Assembly (NCBI GenBank): GCA_020062745.1 | Contig: JAGUVT010000104.1 | Span: 1-55,604 of the forward strand | Source: Deltaproteobacteria bacterium | GTDB taxonomy: Bacteria > Bacillota > Desulfotomaculia > Desulfotomaculales > JAGUVT01 | Length of the DNA: 55,604 bases | Direction of reading: 5' to 3' | In this document: piece after piece, positions 11,832 to 21,665 of the stretch | Layout of the letters: every line of letters starts with the position of its first letter | How positions within the stretch are numbered: position 1 is the first letter of the stretch | Notes under the pieces: generated by a model | Database searches by the model: none | What the model was told of the DNA's origin: nothing | What the model saw: the letters and a program-made list of their open reading frames with translations, nothing else | Translations under genes and position numbers: made by a program

Positions 11832-13601
11832 GTGCCGGATTTCTTTCGCAAATACCGCTGGCGCACCGGCAGGACATTAATAATCTTATTTTTTCTCCTC
11901 ACTGTCTTTGCTTCTCCTGCTTTTGCCCAGGACTTTACAATCAACAAATTCCGCTCCGACATCGTCATCTTCGAAGATTCCTCCTTTACCGTTAAAGAAA
12001 CCGTCGAGGTAGATTTTCACAGACCGAGACACGGCATTTACCGGGAAATTCCGTTTAAGTACGTAAATGAACCCGGCAAAACAATTACCACCCCGCTGGA
12101 GGTGCTGTCCGTCACCAACCAGTCGGGAATAAACTGGAAATACAAGGTTTCCCGGAGCGGTAATGTAATAAACATAAGGATTGGTGACGCAGACAAATAT
12201 GTAAGCGGCAAACAGACTTACGTTATTAATTACAAGGTGGAAAACGCCCTGCTCTACTTCGACGATCACGACGAGATTTACTGGAACGTCACCGGTAATT
12301 ACTGGAAAGCAACCATCAAAAAAGCGTCCGCCACCGTCCTTCTGGCTGCTGAAGGCAAAAGCGAAAAACTCCAGGGCGCTCTCTATACGGGCATTCCGGG
12401 CGCAAGGGAATCGGCCGGTAGCTTTGAGGTACACGACAATTACGGCGAGTTCTCCGCAGCCAAAAGCCTTGCGCCCGGCGAAGGGCTCACCATAGCCTTC
12501 GGCTGGGACAAAGGGCTCGTATCCCCGCCGTCATCATGGAAAAAGTTCTTGTGGGCCTTAAATTTAAAAGAAAACTGGGTTTTCGTGTTTCCCATTATTT
12601 CGCTGCTGTTTATGATCTACCTGTGGCGCACGAAGGGAAGGGACCCCAGGGTAAAAGAGTCCGTTGCCGTAATGTACAAACCGCCCGAATACGACAACAG
12701 GCCCCTTGCGCCGGCGGAGGTGGGCACAATCGTTGATGAAAAACTGGACCCGCGGGACATAACTTCAACCATTGTCGGACTGGCCGTAAAAAAATACATA
12801 AAGATCGAAGAAATAAAAAGGGAAGGACTGCTCTTCGACTCCACCGATTACTACCTGTCAAAGATTAAAGAGCCCGACGACGACTTGAGTTCCTTTGAAA
12901 AAGAACTGATGAAAAGAATACTCCCGTACGCATCGCCCGGCATACTCGTTTCCAATATGAAAAACGATTTCTACACAAACCTGGATTCGTTAAAAAACAC
13001 CCTGTACGGGGAACTGGTACGGAAAAAATACTTCCTTACCAGCCCCGAAAAGGTAAGGGGCTTTTATACGGCTGCCGGCATAGCGGTGATGATTTTCGGA
13101 ATCCTGGCACTCATCTTCCTCGCGCCGCACTCCGCAGTCAAAAGCATCCTCGCGGGAGCCCTGACCGGCCTGCCGGTACTTTTATGCGCCAGAATAATGC
13201 CCGCCAAAACCAGGACCGGCGCCGGCGCACACATGGACATTCTCGGTTTCCGGGAATTCTTAAACCGGGCCGAGAAAGACCGGCTGGAGCGAATGGGAGA
13301 TGCAGACCTTTTCTCGAAGTTCCTGCCTTATGCCATCGCTCTGGGTGTGGCCGACAACTGGGCAAAAGCCTTCGAGGGGATTTACCAGAAGCCGCCGGAA
13401 TGGTACGTGTCGCCCGGAGGATTCGCCACATTCAGCCCCTACGGCTTCTCCCGCTCCATAAACGCAGCAACCGCGAGCTTCGCTTCGGCCATGTTCAGCG
13501 CGCCGCGGGGAAGCGGTATCGGCAGCGGCACCGGAGGCGGTTTTTCCGGGGGAAGGTTCTCCGGCGGCGGGTTCGGCGGCGGCGGCGGGGGAAGCTGGTA
13601 G
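11832..13601 (+). CDS. DUF2207 domain membrane protein with Gly-rich C-terminus
   Basis: A 589-residue protein with a signal peptide (TLIILFFLLTVFASPAFA, cleavage near residue 32), an extracytoplasmic DUF2207 beta domain (HRPRHGIYREIPFKY is the hallmark), a transmembrane helix around 238-255 (VFVFPIISLLFMIYLW), a cytoplasmic domain, and a pair of helices around 415-455. The tail is a long Gly/Ser run (SGGGFGGGGGGSW), normal for this family. GTG 11832 is the start, with a weak GGAAGTGAG upstream. Partner of lemA; the biochemical role is unknown. It converges with rpoN, 10 nt apart, with no obvious shared terminator. Confidence 0.9.
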   Translation: MPDFFRKYRWRTGRTLIILFFLLTVFASPAFAQDFTINKFRSDIVIFEDSSFTVKETVEVDFHRPRHGIYREIPFKYVNEPGKTITTPLEVLSVTNQSGINWKYKVSRSGNVINIRIGDADKYVSGKQTYVINYKVENALLYFDDHDEIYWNVTGNYWKATIKKASATVLLAAEGKSEKLQGALYTGIPGARESAGSFEVHDNYGEFSAAKSLAPGEGLTIAFGWDKGLVSPPSSWKKFLWALNLKENWVFVFPIISLLFMIYLWRTKGRDPRVKESVAVMYKPPEYDNRPLAPAEVGTIVDEKLDPRDITSTIVGLAVKKYIKIEEIKREGLLFDSTDYYLSKIKEPDDDLSSFEKELMKRILPYASPGILVSNMKNDFYTNLDSLKNTLYGELVRKKYFLTSPEKVRGFYTAAGIAVMIFGILALIFLAPHSAVKSILAGALTGLPVLLCARIMPAKTRTGAGAHMDILGFREFLNRAEKDRLERMGDADLFSKFLPYAIALGVADNWAKAFEGIYQKPPEWYVSPGGFATFSPYGFSRSINAATASFASAMFSAPRGSGIGSGTGGGFSGGRFSGGGFGGGGGGSW

Positions 13602-13611
13602 ACAAAATTGC

Positions 13612-15018
13612 CTAATACCGCCTGCGCTTCGCCACGGCCTGTATACCGAGTTCATCCCGGTATTTGGCCACCGTCCGCCGGGATATCTTGATTCCCTTCT
13701 GCCGGAGCATATCGGTTATCTTCTGGTCATTCAAGGGATTTCCGGGATCCTCCCCGGCAACAATTTCCTGCAGCAATTTCTTGATGCTCTCCGCCGAAGT
13801 GGTGGTGCCGGCAGCATTATGCAAGCCGGTAGAAAAGAAATATTTCATCTCAATCACACCCTGGGGGGTTTGTATGTATTTATTTGAAACTGCCCTGCTA
13901 ACGGTAGATTCATGCAATTCTACCAACTCCGCCACATTTTTCAAGTTTAACGGCTTCAAGTATTTAACGCCGCAATCAAGAAAATCGCGCTGCAAATCAA
14001 CCAGACACCTGGCTACCTTGTACAGGGTCAGGCGGCGCTGTTCAATACTCTTGATCAGCCAGACCGCAGCATTTAGCTTTCCTTCCACAAAACGGCGGGT
14101 TTTGGGGTCATTATTATTCTCTCCCGTCAGAACGGACCGGTAAGTTTTATTAACGGTAAGACGCGGGATAAAAACATCATTTACCAGGATAATATACTCC
14201 CCTTCCACTTTTTCCAATACAATATCCGGCACTATATAACGGACGTCGTTGGCGTTGGAAAAATTGCGGCCGGGTTTTGGTTCCAGGGTTTTCAAAATAT
14301 CCGCCGCCTGTTGGACTTCACGCACGGGCATGTTCAAATCCTGGGCAATTTTATTTAATTTACCCTGGGCCAGATCATCCAGACACTCCTCGATTAAGAC
14401 CGGCAGAATTTTATTGTTTATTCCCAGGTGGCCGACCTGAATCAAAAGACATTCCTTTAGATTTCGGGCGCCGATACCGGGCGGATCAAAACCCTGAATC
14501 ACGGTCAATAACCTGGCTACCTCGGAAATATCTACTTTAAGCTGGTCGGCCACTTCCTGCAGGGAAACCTGCAGGTAACCGTTCTCATCCATGTTCCCGA
14601 TCAGATATTCCCCGATCACCCTGTCCTGTCCGCAACCGGTACTGAGCTTGAGCTGAAACATCAGGTGTTCGGTTAAAGTAGGCGCCCTGGTTAAAAAACT
14701 TTCATAGCTGAATGCAGGTTGTTCCGTCCGTTTCTCCAAGCGGTTAAAACCAAGGTCACTGCTATCCTGGAAGTAATCCTCCCAATCGAGGTCGTATTTA
14801 TGCTCATCCTCTTGTTTTTCCTCTACTACACTCTCTTCCTCTTCAGCCTCATTCTCCTGCATCTCCAGCATCGGGTTCTCCTGCAGTTGCTGATCAATAT
14901 ACATGGTCAGTTCCAGGGCGGGAAGCTGAAGGATAGTGATCGCCTGGCGCAACTCCGGCGTTATAATTAACTTTTGACTCTGCTCAAGATTAAGATTATA
15001 CTCCAGACGCAACAGCAC
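13612..15018 (-). CDS. rpoN: RNA polymerase sigma-54 factor
   Basis: Alternative sigma factor that needs AAA+ activators to open promoters. Region I is glutamine/leucine-rich (QSQKLIITPELRQAITILQLPALEL, in part), an acidic region II follows around residues 50-80 (EEEESVVEEKQEDEH), then the core-binding domain and the C-terminal RpoN box, here ISRRTVAKYRDELGI near residue 455. Length 468 is normal. Start is GTG 15018. It lies 24 nt downstream of whiA on the same strand, an uncommon partner, so co-transcription is possible. Targets cannot be inferred from this window. Confidence 0.97.
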   Translation of the reverse strand: MLLRLEYNLNLEQSQKLIITPELRQAITILQLPALELTMYIDQQLQENPMLEMQENEAEEEESVVEEKQEDEHKYDLDWEDYFQDSSDLGFNRLEKRTEQPAFSYESFLTRAPTLTEHLMFQLKLSTGCGQDRVIGEYLIGNMDENGYLQVSLQEVADQLKVDISEVARLLTVIQGFDPPGIGARNLKECLLIQVGHLGINNKILPVLIEECLDDLAQGKLNKIAQDLNMPVREVQQAADILKTLEPKPGRNFSNANDVRYIVPDIVLEKVEGEYIILVNDVFIPRLTVNKTYRSVLTGENNNDPKTRRFVEGKLNAAVWLIKSIEQRRLTLYKVARCLVDLQRDFLDCGVKYLKPLNLKNVAELVELHESTVSRAVSNKYIQTPQGVIEMKYFFSTGLHNAAGTTTSAESIKKLLQEIVAGEDPGNPLNDQKITDMLRQKGIKISRRTVAKYRDELGIQAVAKRRRY

Positions 15019-15042
15019 TCACCTTACTCTTCTTCCGATGCT

Positions 15043-16023
15043 TTACCCTATCAGAGTATTCGAACTGTGCCTTTCGCATTCACCCTGCCGCAGCTTTTCT
15101 GCAATCTCTTCAAGCTTCCGGAAGCGGTAGTTAATCCCGGACTTGCCGACCGGAGGAAACATTAATTGCCCCAACTCCCGCAGGTTAACATCAGGGTACT
15201 GTAACCGCAATTCTGAAACCTCCCTGATAGTTTCAGGAAGATTCTTCAGTCCAATAGTTTCTTTCACCAGATTAATATTCTCCAACTGGCGGACGGCTGC
15301 ATTTACCGTTTTGTTCAAATTTGCCGTTTCACAATTCACCAGCCGGTTAACATGGTTCCGGACATCCTTACAAACCCTTGCATTTTCAAATTTAAGCAAA
15401 GCAGAATGGGCTCCCGTAATATTCAACAGAGCAACTATCTGCTCACTTTCCTTTAAATAGACAACATACCGCTTTTTACGCCTGCTGATCCCCGGCGCAA
15501 GGTGAAACTTGCGCATCAGGCGGCCAATGAAACGGGCATGCTTCTCACTGCCGGCAACAACCTCCAGGTGGTAAGTCCCGGCCGGGTCGTTAACCGAGCC
15601 GCCGCCGAGAAAAGAGCCCCTCAGGTAAGCCCGGCGGCAGCAGTCTTTTCGTACCAGATCCTCCTTCAATTTATCACTCACATGCAATCTGCCGGTTTCA
15701 TCAATTATACCCAGATCAGCCATAATCTTTTTTACTCCGGATTGGGAAGGAACACACACCAGGTATACGTTATTCTTTTGCAGGCGGGGCTTGCGCTGGA
15801 TCAGCACTTCAGATCGCAAGCCATATAAGCTTTTACCCAACAGAAAAATCTTCCTGGCCACCGCCACATTTTCAGTACCAACATTTAAGGCCAGCCGGTT
15901 TTTACCTCTAATCTGGATACTGCCACCCATCTTCACGAGAGCCGCCAACTCGGCCAAACGGCAGCAAGAAGATGGTCCAACCACCCTGGCCAACTCATTT
16001 TTCGTAACTTCCGAGAAAGACAA
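15043..16023 (-). CDS. whiA: Sporulation/cell-division regulator WhiA
   Basis: DNA-binding protein with an N-terminal LAGLIDADG-homing-endonuclease-like fold and a C-terminal helix-turn-helix. Seen: [12 protein letters not shown] at the start, [19 protein letters not shown] in the LAGLIDADG-like domain, [21 protein letters not shown], and the C-terminal HTH with [25 protein letters not shown] take TTG 16023 as the start, because AGGAGG sits 7 nt upstream and the family begins M-S-F-S; the longer frame to 16068 adds an unusual glycine-rich stretch. Length is 326 residues. It follows yvcK and rapZ in the standard Firmicutes order but has its own promoter. Confidence 0.95.
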   Translation of the reverse strand: MSFSEVTKNELARVVGPSSCCRLAELAALVKMGGSIQIRGKNRLALNVGTENVAVARKIFLLGKSLYGLRSEVLIQRKPRLQKNNVYLVCVPSQSGVKKIMADLGIIDETGRLHVSDKLKEDLVRKDCCRRAYLRGSFLGGGSVNDPAGTYHLEVVAGSEKHARFIGRLMRKFHLAPGISRRKKRYVVYLKESEQIVALLNITGAHSALLKFENARVCKDVRNHVNRLVNCETANLNKTVNAAVRQLENINLVKETIGLKNLPETIREVSELRLQYPDVNLRELGQLMFPPVGKSGINYRFRKLEEIAEKLRQGECERHSSNTLIG

Positions 16024-16122
16024 CCCTGCCCCTCCTCTTCCCCCAGAAAAAACACCAGTAGTTTTCATTTTTTTGTTTCTATTCTGAATTCCGTCTCCCG
16101 ACTCCTGGATATCTGCAACTAT

Positions 16123-16131
16123 ATTATATCA
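16123..16131 (-). promoter_or_regulatory. Extended -10 promoter for whiA
   Basis: The minus strand reads TGATATAAT, an extended -10 element (TGnTATAAT), just downstream of the yvcK terminator and about 100 nt before the whiA start. No good -35 is seen. Confidence 0.55.
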
Positions 16132-16132
16132 T

Positions 16133-16158
16133 AAAAAACAACGGGGGTTGCCCGTTGT
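16133..16158 (-). terminator. Rho-independent terminator after yvcK
   Basis: ACAACGGG-CAACC-CCCGTTGT forms a perfect 8-bp stem and is followed by TTTTTT on the minus strand, 19 nt after the yvcK stop. Confidence 0.85.
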
Positions 16159-16176
16159 CCATATCAGCACCTATTA

Positions 16177-17493
16177 CTACTTACGGTAATTGTTTAAATA
16201 ACTCACTGGTTCTATCCTGTGCCTGGTTGCAAATATCATGCGCAGCACAGTCAAGGCCAGCTTCTCCGGATGATGACGGATCGCCTCCGTCTGCATGGCC
16301 AGGTTTTCAGCCGCCACCTGCACACCCAGCTTTTTAATTTCTGCCAGGCCGGGTTCAACCGGTTCGGCCCCTTCCTGACGGTAACGGTCCAGCAAGCGGG
16401 ACGGGATTGGACCGGTATTAACTACCACACAATCCACCACCTGCCCGGCGTGATCAAAAATTGCCTTTAAGTGATCCCAAGCAGTATAACCAATAGTTTC
16501 GCCGGGTTGGGTCATAAGGTTACAAACGTAAATTTTGACCGCCTGGGTTTTAGCCAGCGCCTCCGGGATTCCCCGCACCAACAAATTGGGAATGATACTG
16601 GTATAAAGGCTACCGGGTCCCAGCACTACCGCATCAGCTTCCCTGATGGCTGTAAGCACCTCAGGTGGGGGGAAACAGCGAGCTGGTTTTAAGAAAACCC
16701 CCTTAACAGGCTGAAGGCTTTTCGGAATATTAGACTCTCCCTGAACCACAGTGCCGTCGGCCAGTTCTGCGCAGAGCGCCACGTCAGTCAGCGTCACCGG
16801 CAGCACCTGCCCGCGGACAGCCAGTACTTTACTCAGATCCTGCACCGCCTGCTTAAAGCCGCCGGATACATCGTTTAAAGCAGCCAGGAGCAAATTACCT
16901 ATATTATGACCGGCCAGTTCACCGGCAGAAAAACGGTACTGCAGCAGCACCTCCATCAGCGGTTCTTTATCGGCCAGCGCCACCAGGCAGTTGCGGATAT
17001 CACCGGGCGGCAGAATACCCAGCTCTCCCCGCAGCCGCCCCGAACTGCCGCCATCATCGGTAACCGCCACCACGGCAGTGAGATTGCTGGTATATTTCTT
17101 CAAACCCCGTAACAGCACCGATAGTCCGGTACCGCCCCCGATGACCACAATTTTCGGTCCCCGCCGCAAATTACGCCGCGCGTAAACGATATCGGCCACC
17201 TGCTTTTCCTGCTCCGGCATCAGAGCGGCAGCCAGTGAGTAAAAAGCCTTCAAAAGGCCGGTAATCAGGACAGCCAGCCCTGCCGCAAAAACCAGAAATC
17301 CAAACAGCCCCTGCTGGTAGAAGCCACCTTTAAAAAATAATCCCAACTGATATATAAAAGCAGCAAAATTACCAGCCAGCCGGCCATTAAATAAAATATC
17401 CAGACCAGCAACAGCCAGCGCCAAACCGGCCAGTGCCAACGCCAGCCAGCGTTTTATCCGCATCCCGGGGTACAACCACTTCAAAAGGTTCAC
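16177..17493 (-). CDS. yvcK: YvcK/CofD-like gluconeogenesis factor with N-terminal membrane segment
   Basis: The YvcK family is needed for normal cell shape and growth on gluconeogenic carbon and binds UDP-sugars. The conserved core starts near residue 115: VVIGGGTGLSVLLRGLK, VAVTDDGGSSGRLR, LPPGDIRNCLVALA, HNIGNLLLAAL, and VLGPGSLYTSIIPNLLV. The first about 110 residues are additional to the B. subtilis type and contain two or three hydrophobic helices (LALALAGLALAVAGLDILF; FGFLVFAAGLAVLITGLL), so this version should be membrane-anchored. Start 17493 follows rapZ by 14 nt; both are probably on one transcript ending at the hairpin at 16133-16158. Confidence 0.93.
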   Translation of the reverse strand: MNLLKWLYPGMRIKRWLALALAGLALAVAGLDILFNGRLAGNFAAFIYQLGLFFKGGFYQQGLFGFLVFAAGLAVLITGLLKAFYSLAAALMPEQEKQVADIVYARRNLRRGPKIVVIGGGTGLSVLLRGLKKYTSNLTAVVAVTDDGGSSGRLRGELGILPPGDIRNCLVALADKEPLMEVLLQYRFSAGELAGHNIGNLLLAALNDVSGGFKQAVQDLSKVLAVRGQVLPVTLTDVALCAELADGTVVQGESNIPKSLQPVKGVFLKPARCFPPPEVLTAIREADAVVLGPGSLYTSIIPNLLVRGIPEALAKTQAVKIYVCNLMTQPGETIGYTAWDHLKAIFDHAGQVVDCVVVNTGPIPSRLLDRYRQEGAEPVEPGLAEIKKLGVQVAAENLAMQTEAIRHHPEKLALTVLRMIFATRHRIEPVSYLNNYRK

Positions 17494-17507
17494 TAAAATG
17501 CCAGCCC

Positions 17508-18374
17508 CTATGCTCGCTTAATGTCCCGGTGCCGTACCGCCACCCGAAAATCTTTCGCCCGCAAGATCTTCTCCAGTTGATTGGCCAGGGCCACAGAACG
17601 GTGCCTGCCACCGGTACAGCCAATGGCAATCTGCAAAGTAGTTTTGCCCTCTTTAATATAGTGCGGAATAAGAAACTCAACAAGGCCGGAAAATTTTTCC
17701 GTAAATTCAGCAGTAACCGGAAAATTAAAGACAAAATCCCTTATTGCCGGATCATTGCCGGTAAAAGGCCTTAAAGACGGATCATAATGGGGGTTGGGCA
17801 GAAATCGGACATCCATAACCAGATCGGAATCAAGTGGAACGCCATACTTGAAACCAAAAGAAATGATCGTAACAAAAAGTCTGGAGGTGTCGGTACTATC
17901 AGCAAAAAGCCCGTTGATTTCTTCTTTCAACTGCAAAACCGTTAAATCCGACGTGTCAATTATTTTATTAGCCCGACCGCGCAATTCCCGTAAACGGTTT
18001 CGTTCCTCCCGGATTCCCTCTAAAACTTCCCCATGCATACTTAAAGGGTGGCGGCGCCGTGACTCCTTGAACCGGCGCACCAGCGTCTCATCGGAAGCCT
18101 CCAGAAACAAGATTTCATACCTGATGCCACGGGCATCCAGATCGGCCAACACTTCAAAGAGGGTGTCGAAGAATTCTCCACCCCTGATATCAACCACCAA
18201 TGCTATTTTATTAATACTGCTGGCCGCTTGTGCACACAAATCAGCAAATTTAGGAATAAGTGTGGGAGGCAAATTATCTACACAAAAAAAACCGATATCC
18301 TCCAGGCTGCGAACAGCCTGCGTCTTCCCGGCGCCGGATAACCCCGTTACAATAACCAGCTTCGGTGTAAGCAC
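17508..18374 (-). CDS. rapZ: RNase adapter / nucleotide-binding protein RapZ
   Basis: P-loop protein of the RapZ/YvcJ family. In enterobacteria it controls glucosamine-6-phosphate synthase through small RNA decay; in Firmicutes the role is less clear. Seen: Walker A GLSGAGKT at residues 10-17, [34 protein letters not shown], the C-terminal domain with [24 protein letters not shown], and [15 protein letters not shown] near the end, which binds metabolite. Start is GTG 18374; length 288 is normal. Confidence 0.95.
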   Translation of the reverse strand: MLTPKLVIVTGLSGAGKTQAVRSLEDIGFFCVDNLPPTLIPKFADLCAQAASSINKIALVVDIRGGEFFDTLFEVLADLDARGIRYEILFLEASDETLVRRFKESRRRHPLSMHGEVLEGIREERNRLRELRGRANKIIDTSDLTVLQLKEEINGLFADSTDTSRLFVTIISFGFKYGVPLDSDLVMDVRFLPNPHYDPSLRPFTGNDPAIRDFVFNFPVTAEFTEKFSGLVEFLIPHYIKEGKTTLQIAIGCTGGRHRSVALANQLEKILRAKDFRVAVRHRDIKRA

Positions 18375-18394
18375 ACCGATCCCCTCCAGCTATT

Positions 18395-19492
18395 TTATGG
18401 CAGTCCGCAAACAGGACCACAGCTCTGCAACTCCTGTTTAAGCCTGTCTATTACCTTCACCGGACCAGGATCAACACCGTAAAGAGCAGCCAGATAAACA
18501 CTGGTACAGTCTCCAAGATAAATAAGGGAGTAAAGACGGGACAGGTCACCTTCCCCGGAAGCATAGACCTCGGAAATGCCGCCAACTCTGTCCTTTATAA
18601 TCTCCTTAGTAATATCGATACGCTTTTGCACCCGCGGGTGATCCTCTTCGTCTCTGAGCATTACCAAGTGCAGTTTCTTCAACAACTCTCCCGGTACCTG
18701 GAAGCCGACAATTTCATTGTGGTTCAGTTCCGGGAACACGTTCCAGTAAGCCGGAGCCTTGGTATTTTCGTTAATCTGGCCTTTCCAGCGCTGGGCCACC
18801 ACCTCGGTGCTGCCGCTGGTACCCCAGATTACCGGAATGCGGTTAAATAATTTCTGGGCCAACTGCTTGGCTAAATTCTCAGTAATGGGCGTCTCCGGTT
18901 TAAGCTTCTCCCATAGTTCCTTTAAATGGTCAATCATGGTGGCAATAGAGCCCTCCATCCCGGGTAAAAACCCCAACCTTTCCATTACCCGCAAGGTCGG
19001 AATAAAAAGAAACCCGGTAGCCGCTCTCGGTGCAATACCGCCCGGGATGGTTATCAGCGTCACCCCGTCCCGCAGAGCCATTTCCTTCAACTTGCCGCCG
19101 GAAGTTATAACAACAATAGCAGACTCTCTCCTCCGGGCATCCTCATAGGCGCTTAAAGTCTCCTCGGTATTGCCGGAGTAACTGACGGCAAAAACAAGGG
19201 TATCCCGGCCTACAAAACTGGGTAAGGTATAATGGCGGTTTACAGTAACCGGAACGGGAATTTTATCATGACAGTACACCCGCAGCAGATCTCCCCCGAT
19301 CGCCGAACCGCCCAGTCCGGTAACAACAATGTGAGAGATGGCTTCAATCGGCGGCGGCTCAATCCCTGCAGTTAAGTTCCAGCAGGCGTCTACGCATTGT
19401 CCGGCCAGGCCCCCCAGGGCGGTCATCATTCCCGACGAATCAAGCCGGTAAATCGCCTTTGCATTATTTAAATTAAAAGCCAGTACTTCCAT
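18395..19492 (-). CDS. Bifunctional phosphoglucose/phosphomannose isomerase (SIS domain)
   Basis: Interconverts glucose-6-P (or mannose-6-P) and fructose-6-P. Two SIS folds are seen. The first holds VTGLGGSAIGGDLLRVY and VFAVSYSGNTEETLSAYEDA, the sugar-phosphate loop; the second holds PVIWGTSGSTEVVAQRWKGQ and ELNHNEIVGF, where Glu/His are the likely catalytic pair. At 365 residues it is the short archaeal/clostridial type, not the long PGI. Its start overlaps the debranching-enzyme stop by 20 nt, so the two sugar genes are coupled. Confidence 0.92.
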   Translation of the reverse strand: MEVLAFNLNNAKAIYRLDSSGMMTALGGLAGQCVDACWNLTAGIEPPPIEAISHIVVTGLGGSAIGGDLLRVYCHDKIPVPVTVNRHYTLPSFVGRDTLVFAVSYSGNTEETLSAYEDARRRESAIVVITSGGKLKEMALRDGVTLITIPGGIAPRAATGFLFIPTLRVMERLGFLPGMEGSIATMIDHLKELWEKLKPETPITENLAKQLAQKLFNRIPVIWGTSGSTEVVAQRWKGQINENTKAPAYWNVFPELNHNEIVGFQVPGELLKKLHLVMLRDEEDHPRVQKRIDITKEIIKDRVGGISEVYASGEGDLSRLYSLIYLGDCTSVYLAALYGVDPGPVKVIDRLKQELQSCGPVCGLP

Positions 19493-21500
19493 TCAATTCC
19501 CTTCCTCTCAACTCATCAAATCTATTCACCGACGGCGGCTCGATCTCCAGAACATCTTCCACGCAGGCCCTCAAGACCTCGGCCACTCCCCAGGCCTGGG
19601 CAAAACAACCACGTGGCATTACCGGCTCGTTGCCGTCAAAAATCTCCGATATATAGCCCACTCCATGCTCCCGCAGGTGATTGTAAAAAGGCTCGATAAA
19701 CCGGGCCGCCTGTTTGCGGCTGGCCGGAGAATAACTATGCGCCCGCCGGCAGGCAGTAACAAAAGGCCCGATCAACCAACTCCAGGCCGTCCCCTGGTGG
19801 TAACAGCCGTCCCGTTGTACCCTGTCCCCCACGTAGATACCGCAATAATCAGGATCGTCCGGAGACAGGCTCCGAATGCCATATGTAGCGTAAAGCTCCT
19901 GCCAGACCTTGTTAAATACCAGCAGCCCCTGTTCCCGGCTTAGCATGCTGAAAGGCAGGCTGACTGCCAGAAGCTGGTTTGGCCGCAGCTTGCCGTCTTT
20001 CTTATCGCCGTCAATCACATCATACAGGCAACCCCTTTTTTCGTCCCAGAAAAAATGCTGATAGCTCCTGGCAACTTCAGGAATTAAATCGGAATAATTA
20101 AATTTTTCTTTATAAAAGCCAGCCAATAGTTTTAAAATATTAAGCGCATTATACCATAAAGCATTGATTTCTACTGCCTTGCCGTTACGCGGCGTAATCA
20201 CCCGGCCGTCCACCCTGGCGTCCATCCAGGTAAGCTGCACATCCGGTGAACCGGCTTTAAGCAGGCCGTCATCATCCACGCCAATATCAAGATCAGTGCC
20301 CTCCATATACCACGCCACAATATCCTTTAATACCGGGTAAATATGTTCTCTTATAAACTCCAGGTCGCCGGTATACTGAAGGTACTTAAACACAGCCTGA
20401 AAATACCATAGGGAAGCATCAACCGTATTGAAAAGCGGCCCCCCGGCGCCCGCTTGAAAGGTGTTGGGCAAAAGGCCCTTCCGGCACTGGCGGGCATAGG
20501 TAATTAAAATCTCCCGGGCATCCTGGTAACGCCTGGTAACCAGAGTCAGCCCCGGCAAAGCAATCATGCTGTCCCGGCCCCAGTCGGTAAACCAGGGATA
20601 ACCGGCAATCACCGTTCTAGAATTGGTGGAACGTCGCTGTACAATAAAAGCATCGGCCGCCCTCACCAGCAGGCGGGCCAGGCTATCCCCGTATCCGGCC
20701 GCATCAATCAGAGTCGCCAGCCGGCTTTTTTCCCGCTCAAGCCATAATAAACCGTCAAGATCGCTAAAACCGTCTACCGAGGCAACTATGGTAACGATCT
20801 TTTCTTCTCCCGGTAGCAAAAGTACGACAAAATGACCCGGTATATAATGATCCTCTAAAGAACTTTCGCCCCGCTCCCGCTCAACAGCATAGGCCATCCC
20901 TGTAAGCCAATTACCGCCAGGCACATATTCTCCCGCGCTGCATCTTAAATGCAAGGGCGGAACGCCTTCGCGGCTTTTAATAGAAACCCCGCCCAGGATA
21001 CTCTGCCCGCAAAACCGTACCTCGCCCCGGGTGGTTATGAAGTGATAGCCCCGGCAGTTGACCAGCGGGACAAGACGAAGGACGCCTGCTTCAACACCGT
21101 TATAGATACGATAAAGAATAATTGTGGTGTTCTGTCCACGTACCATAAAAACCTGCTTCTGCAGGGTAATATCGGCAAAACTATAAATAAAAGTAGGTAT
21201 GGGATCAATTATTACCTGCTGCAGGTGAATGTGGCCGAACTCCGTGACCCCGCCGGCGGTTTCGTTGGTAGCAAGATTATAAACACGGCCGCCGGCTTCA
21301 AAACGCTCGTCCAGTTTGGCCAGGTGCAGCATCCGCCGGCCGGGCGGGTCATGAGCGGCTACCAGCAGCCCGTGGTACTTGCGGGTATTGGCGTTTATCA
21401 AGGTGCCGGACGCAAAACCGCCGATCCCGTTGGTTACCAGCCACTCTTTTTCAATACCCCGTTCAAAGGTACGCCAACTGTCCTTGCCGAAAGAATACAC
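19473..21500 (-). CDS. Glycogen debranching enzyme (amylo-alpha-1,6-glucosidase)
   Basis: Removes alpha-1,6 branches from glycogen-type glucans. The N-terminal GDE_N beta domain (residues 1-220) begins with EWLVTNGIGGFASGTL, a hallmark, followed by NTRKYHGLLVAA. The C-terminal GDE_C (alpha/alpha)6 barrel has GYPWFTDWGRDSMIALPGL with the catalytic acid Asp, VDASLWYFQAVFKY, VEINALWYNALNIL, and GTAWSWLIGPFVTA. Length 675 is normal for the archaeal/clostridial class. No other glycogen genes are in the window. It is followed without a gap by the isomerase. Confidence 0.93.
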   Translation of the reverse strand: MYSFGKDSWRTFERGIEKEWLVTNGIGGFASGTLINANTRKYHGLLVAAHDPPGRRMLHLAKLDERFEAGGRVYNLATNETAGGVTEFGHIHLQQVIIDPIPTFIYSFADITLQKQVFMVRGQNTTIILYRIYNGVEAGVLRLVPLVNCRGYHFITTRGEVRFCGQSILGGVSIKSREGVPPLHLRCSAGEYVPGGNWLTGMAYAVERERGESSLEDHYIPGHFVVLLLPGEEKIVTIVASVDGFSDLDGLLWLEREKSRLATLIDAAGYGDSLARLLVRAADAFIVQRRSTNSRTVIAGYPWFTDWGRDSMIALPGLTLVTRRYQDAREILITYARQCRKGLLPNTFQAGAGGPLFNTVDASLWYFQAVFKYLQYTGDLEFIREHIYPVLKDIVAWYMEGTDLDIGVDDDGLLKAGSPDVQLTWMDARVDGRVITPRNGKAVEINALWYNALNILKLLAGFYKEKFNYSDLIPEVARSYQHFFWDEKRGCLYDVIDGDKKDGKLRPNQLLAVSLPFSMLSREQGLLVFNKVWQELYATYGIRSLSPDDPDYCGIYVGDRVQRDGCYHQGTAWSWLIGPFVTACRRAHSYSPASRKQAARFIEPFYNHLREHGVGYISEIFDGNEPVMPRGCFAQAWGVAEVLRACVEDVLEIEPPSVNRFDELRGRELNGSTGF

Positions 21501-21522
21501 CCGCCACCCTCTCTCCAGGCTA

Positions 21523-21596
21523 TATCATCGCGAGCCTTTCCTCTGTCATTGCGAGCCCTTCTTATGTCGTTGCGAGCCGCAGGCGAAGCAATCCCC
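21523..21596. repeat. Short interspersed repeat with three GCGAGCC units
   Basis: Three related units (TCATCGCGAGCC, TCATTGCGAGCC, TCGTTGCGAGCC) recur at about 21-nt spacing, the last running into GCAGGCGAAGCAATCCCC. This is the CATTGCGAG...GAAGCAATC element found dispersed in many bacterial genomes. It lies between the debranching enzyme and the ROK kinase. Confidence 0.7.
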
Positions 21597-21665
21597 CGCT
21601 CCTCTTTGCCATTACAGGCAACCGCACCTGTACTTCATAGATAGAATAACCAGCCCCCCGTTCCT

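Noticed and set aside
13602-13611. Bidirectional terminator between the DUF2207 gene and rpoN
   Set aside because: The gap is only 10 nt and contains no hairpin or T tract.
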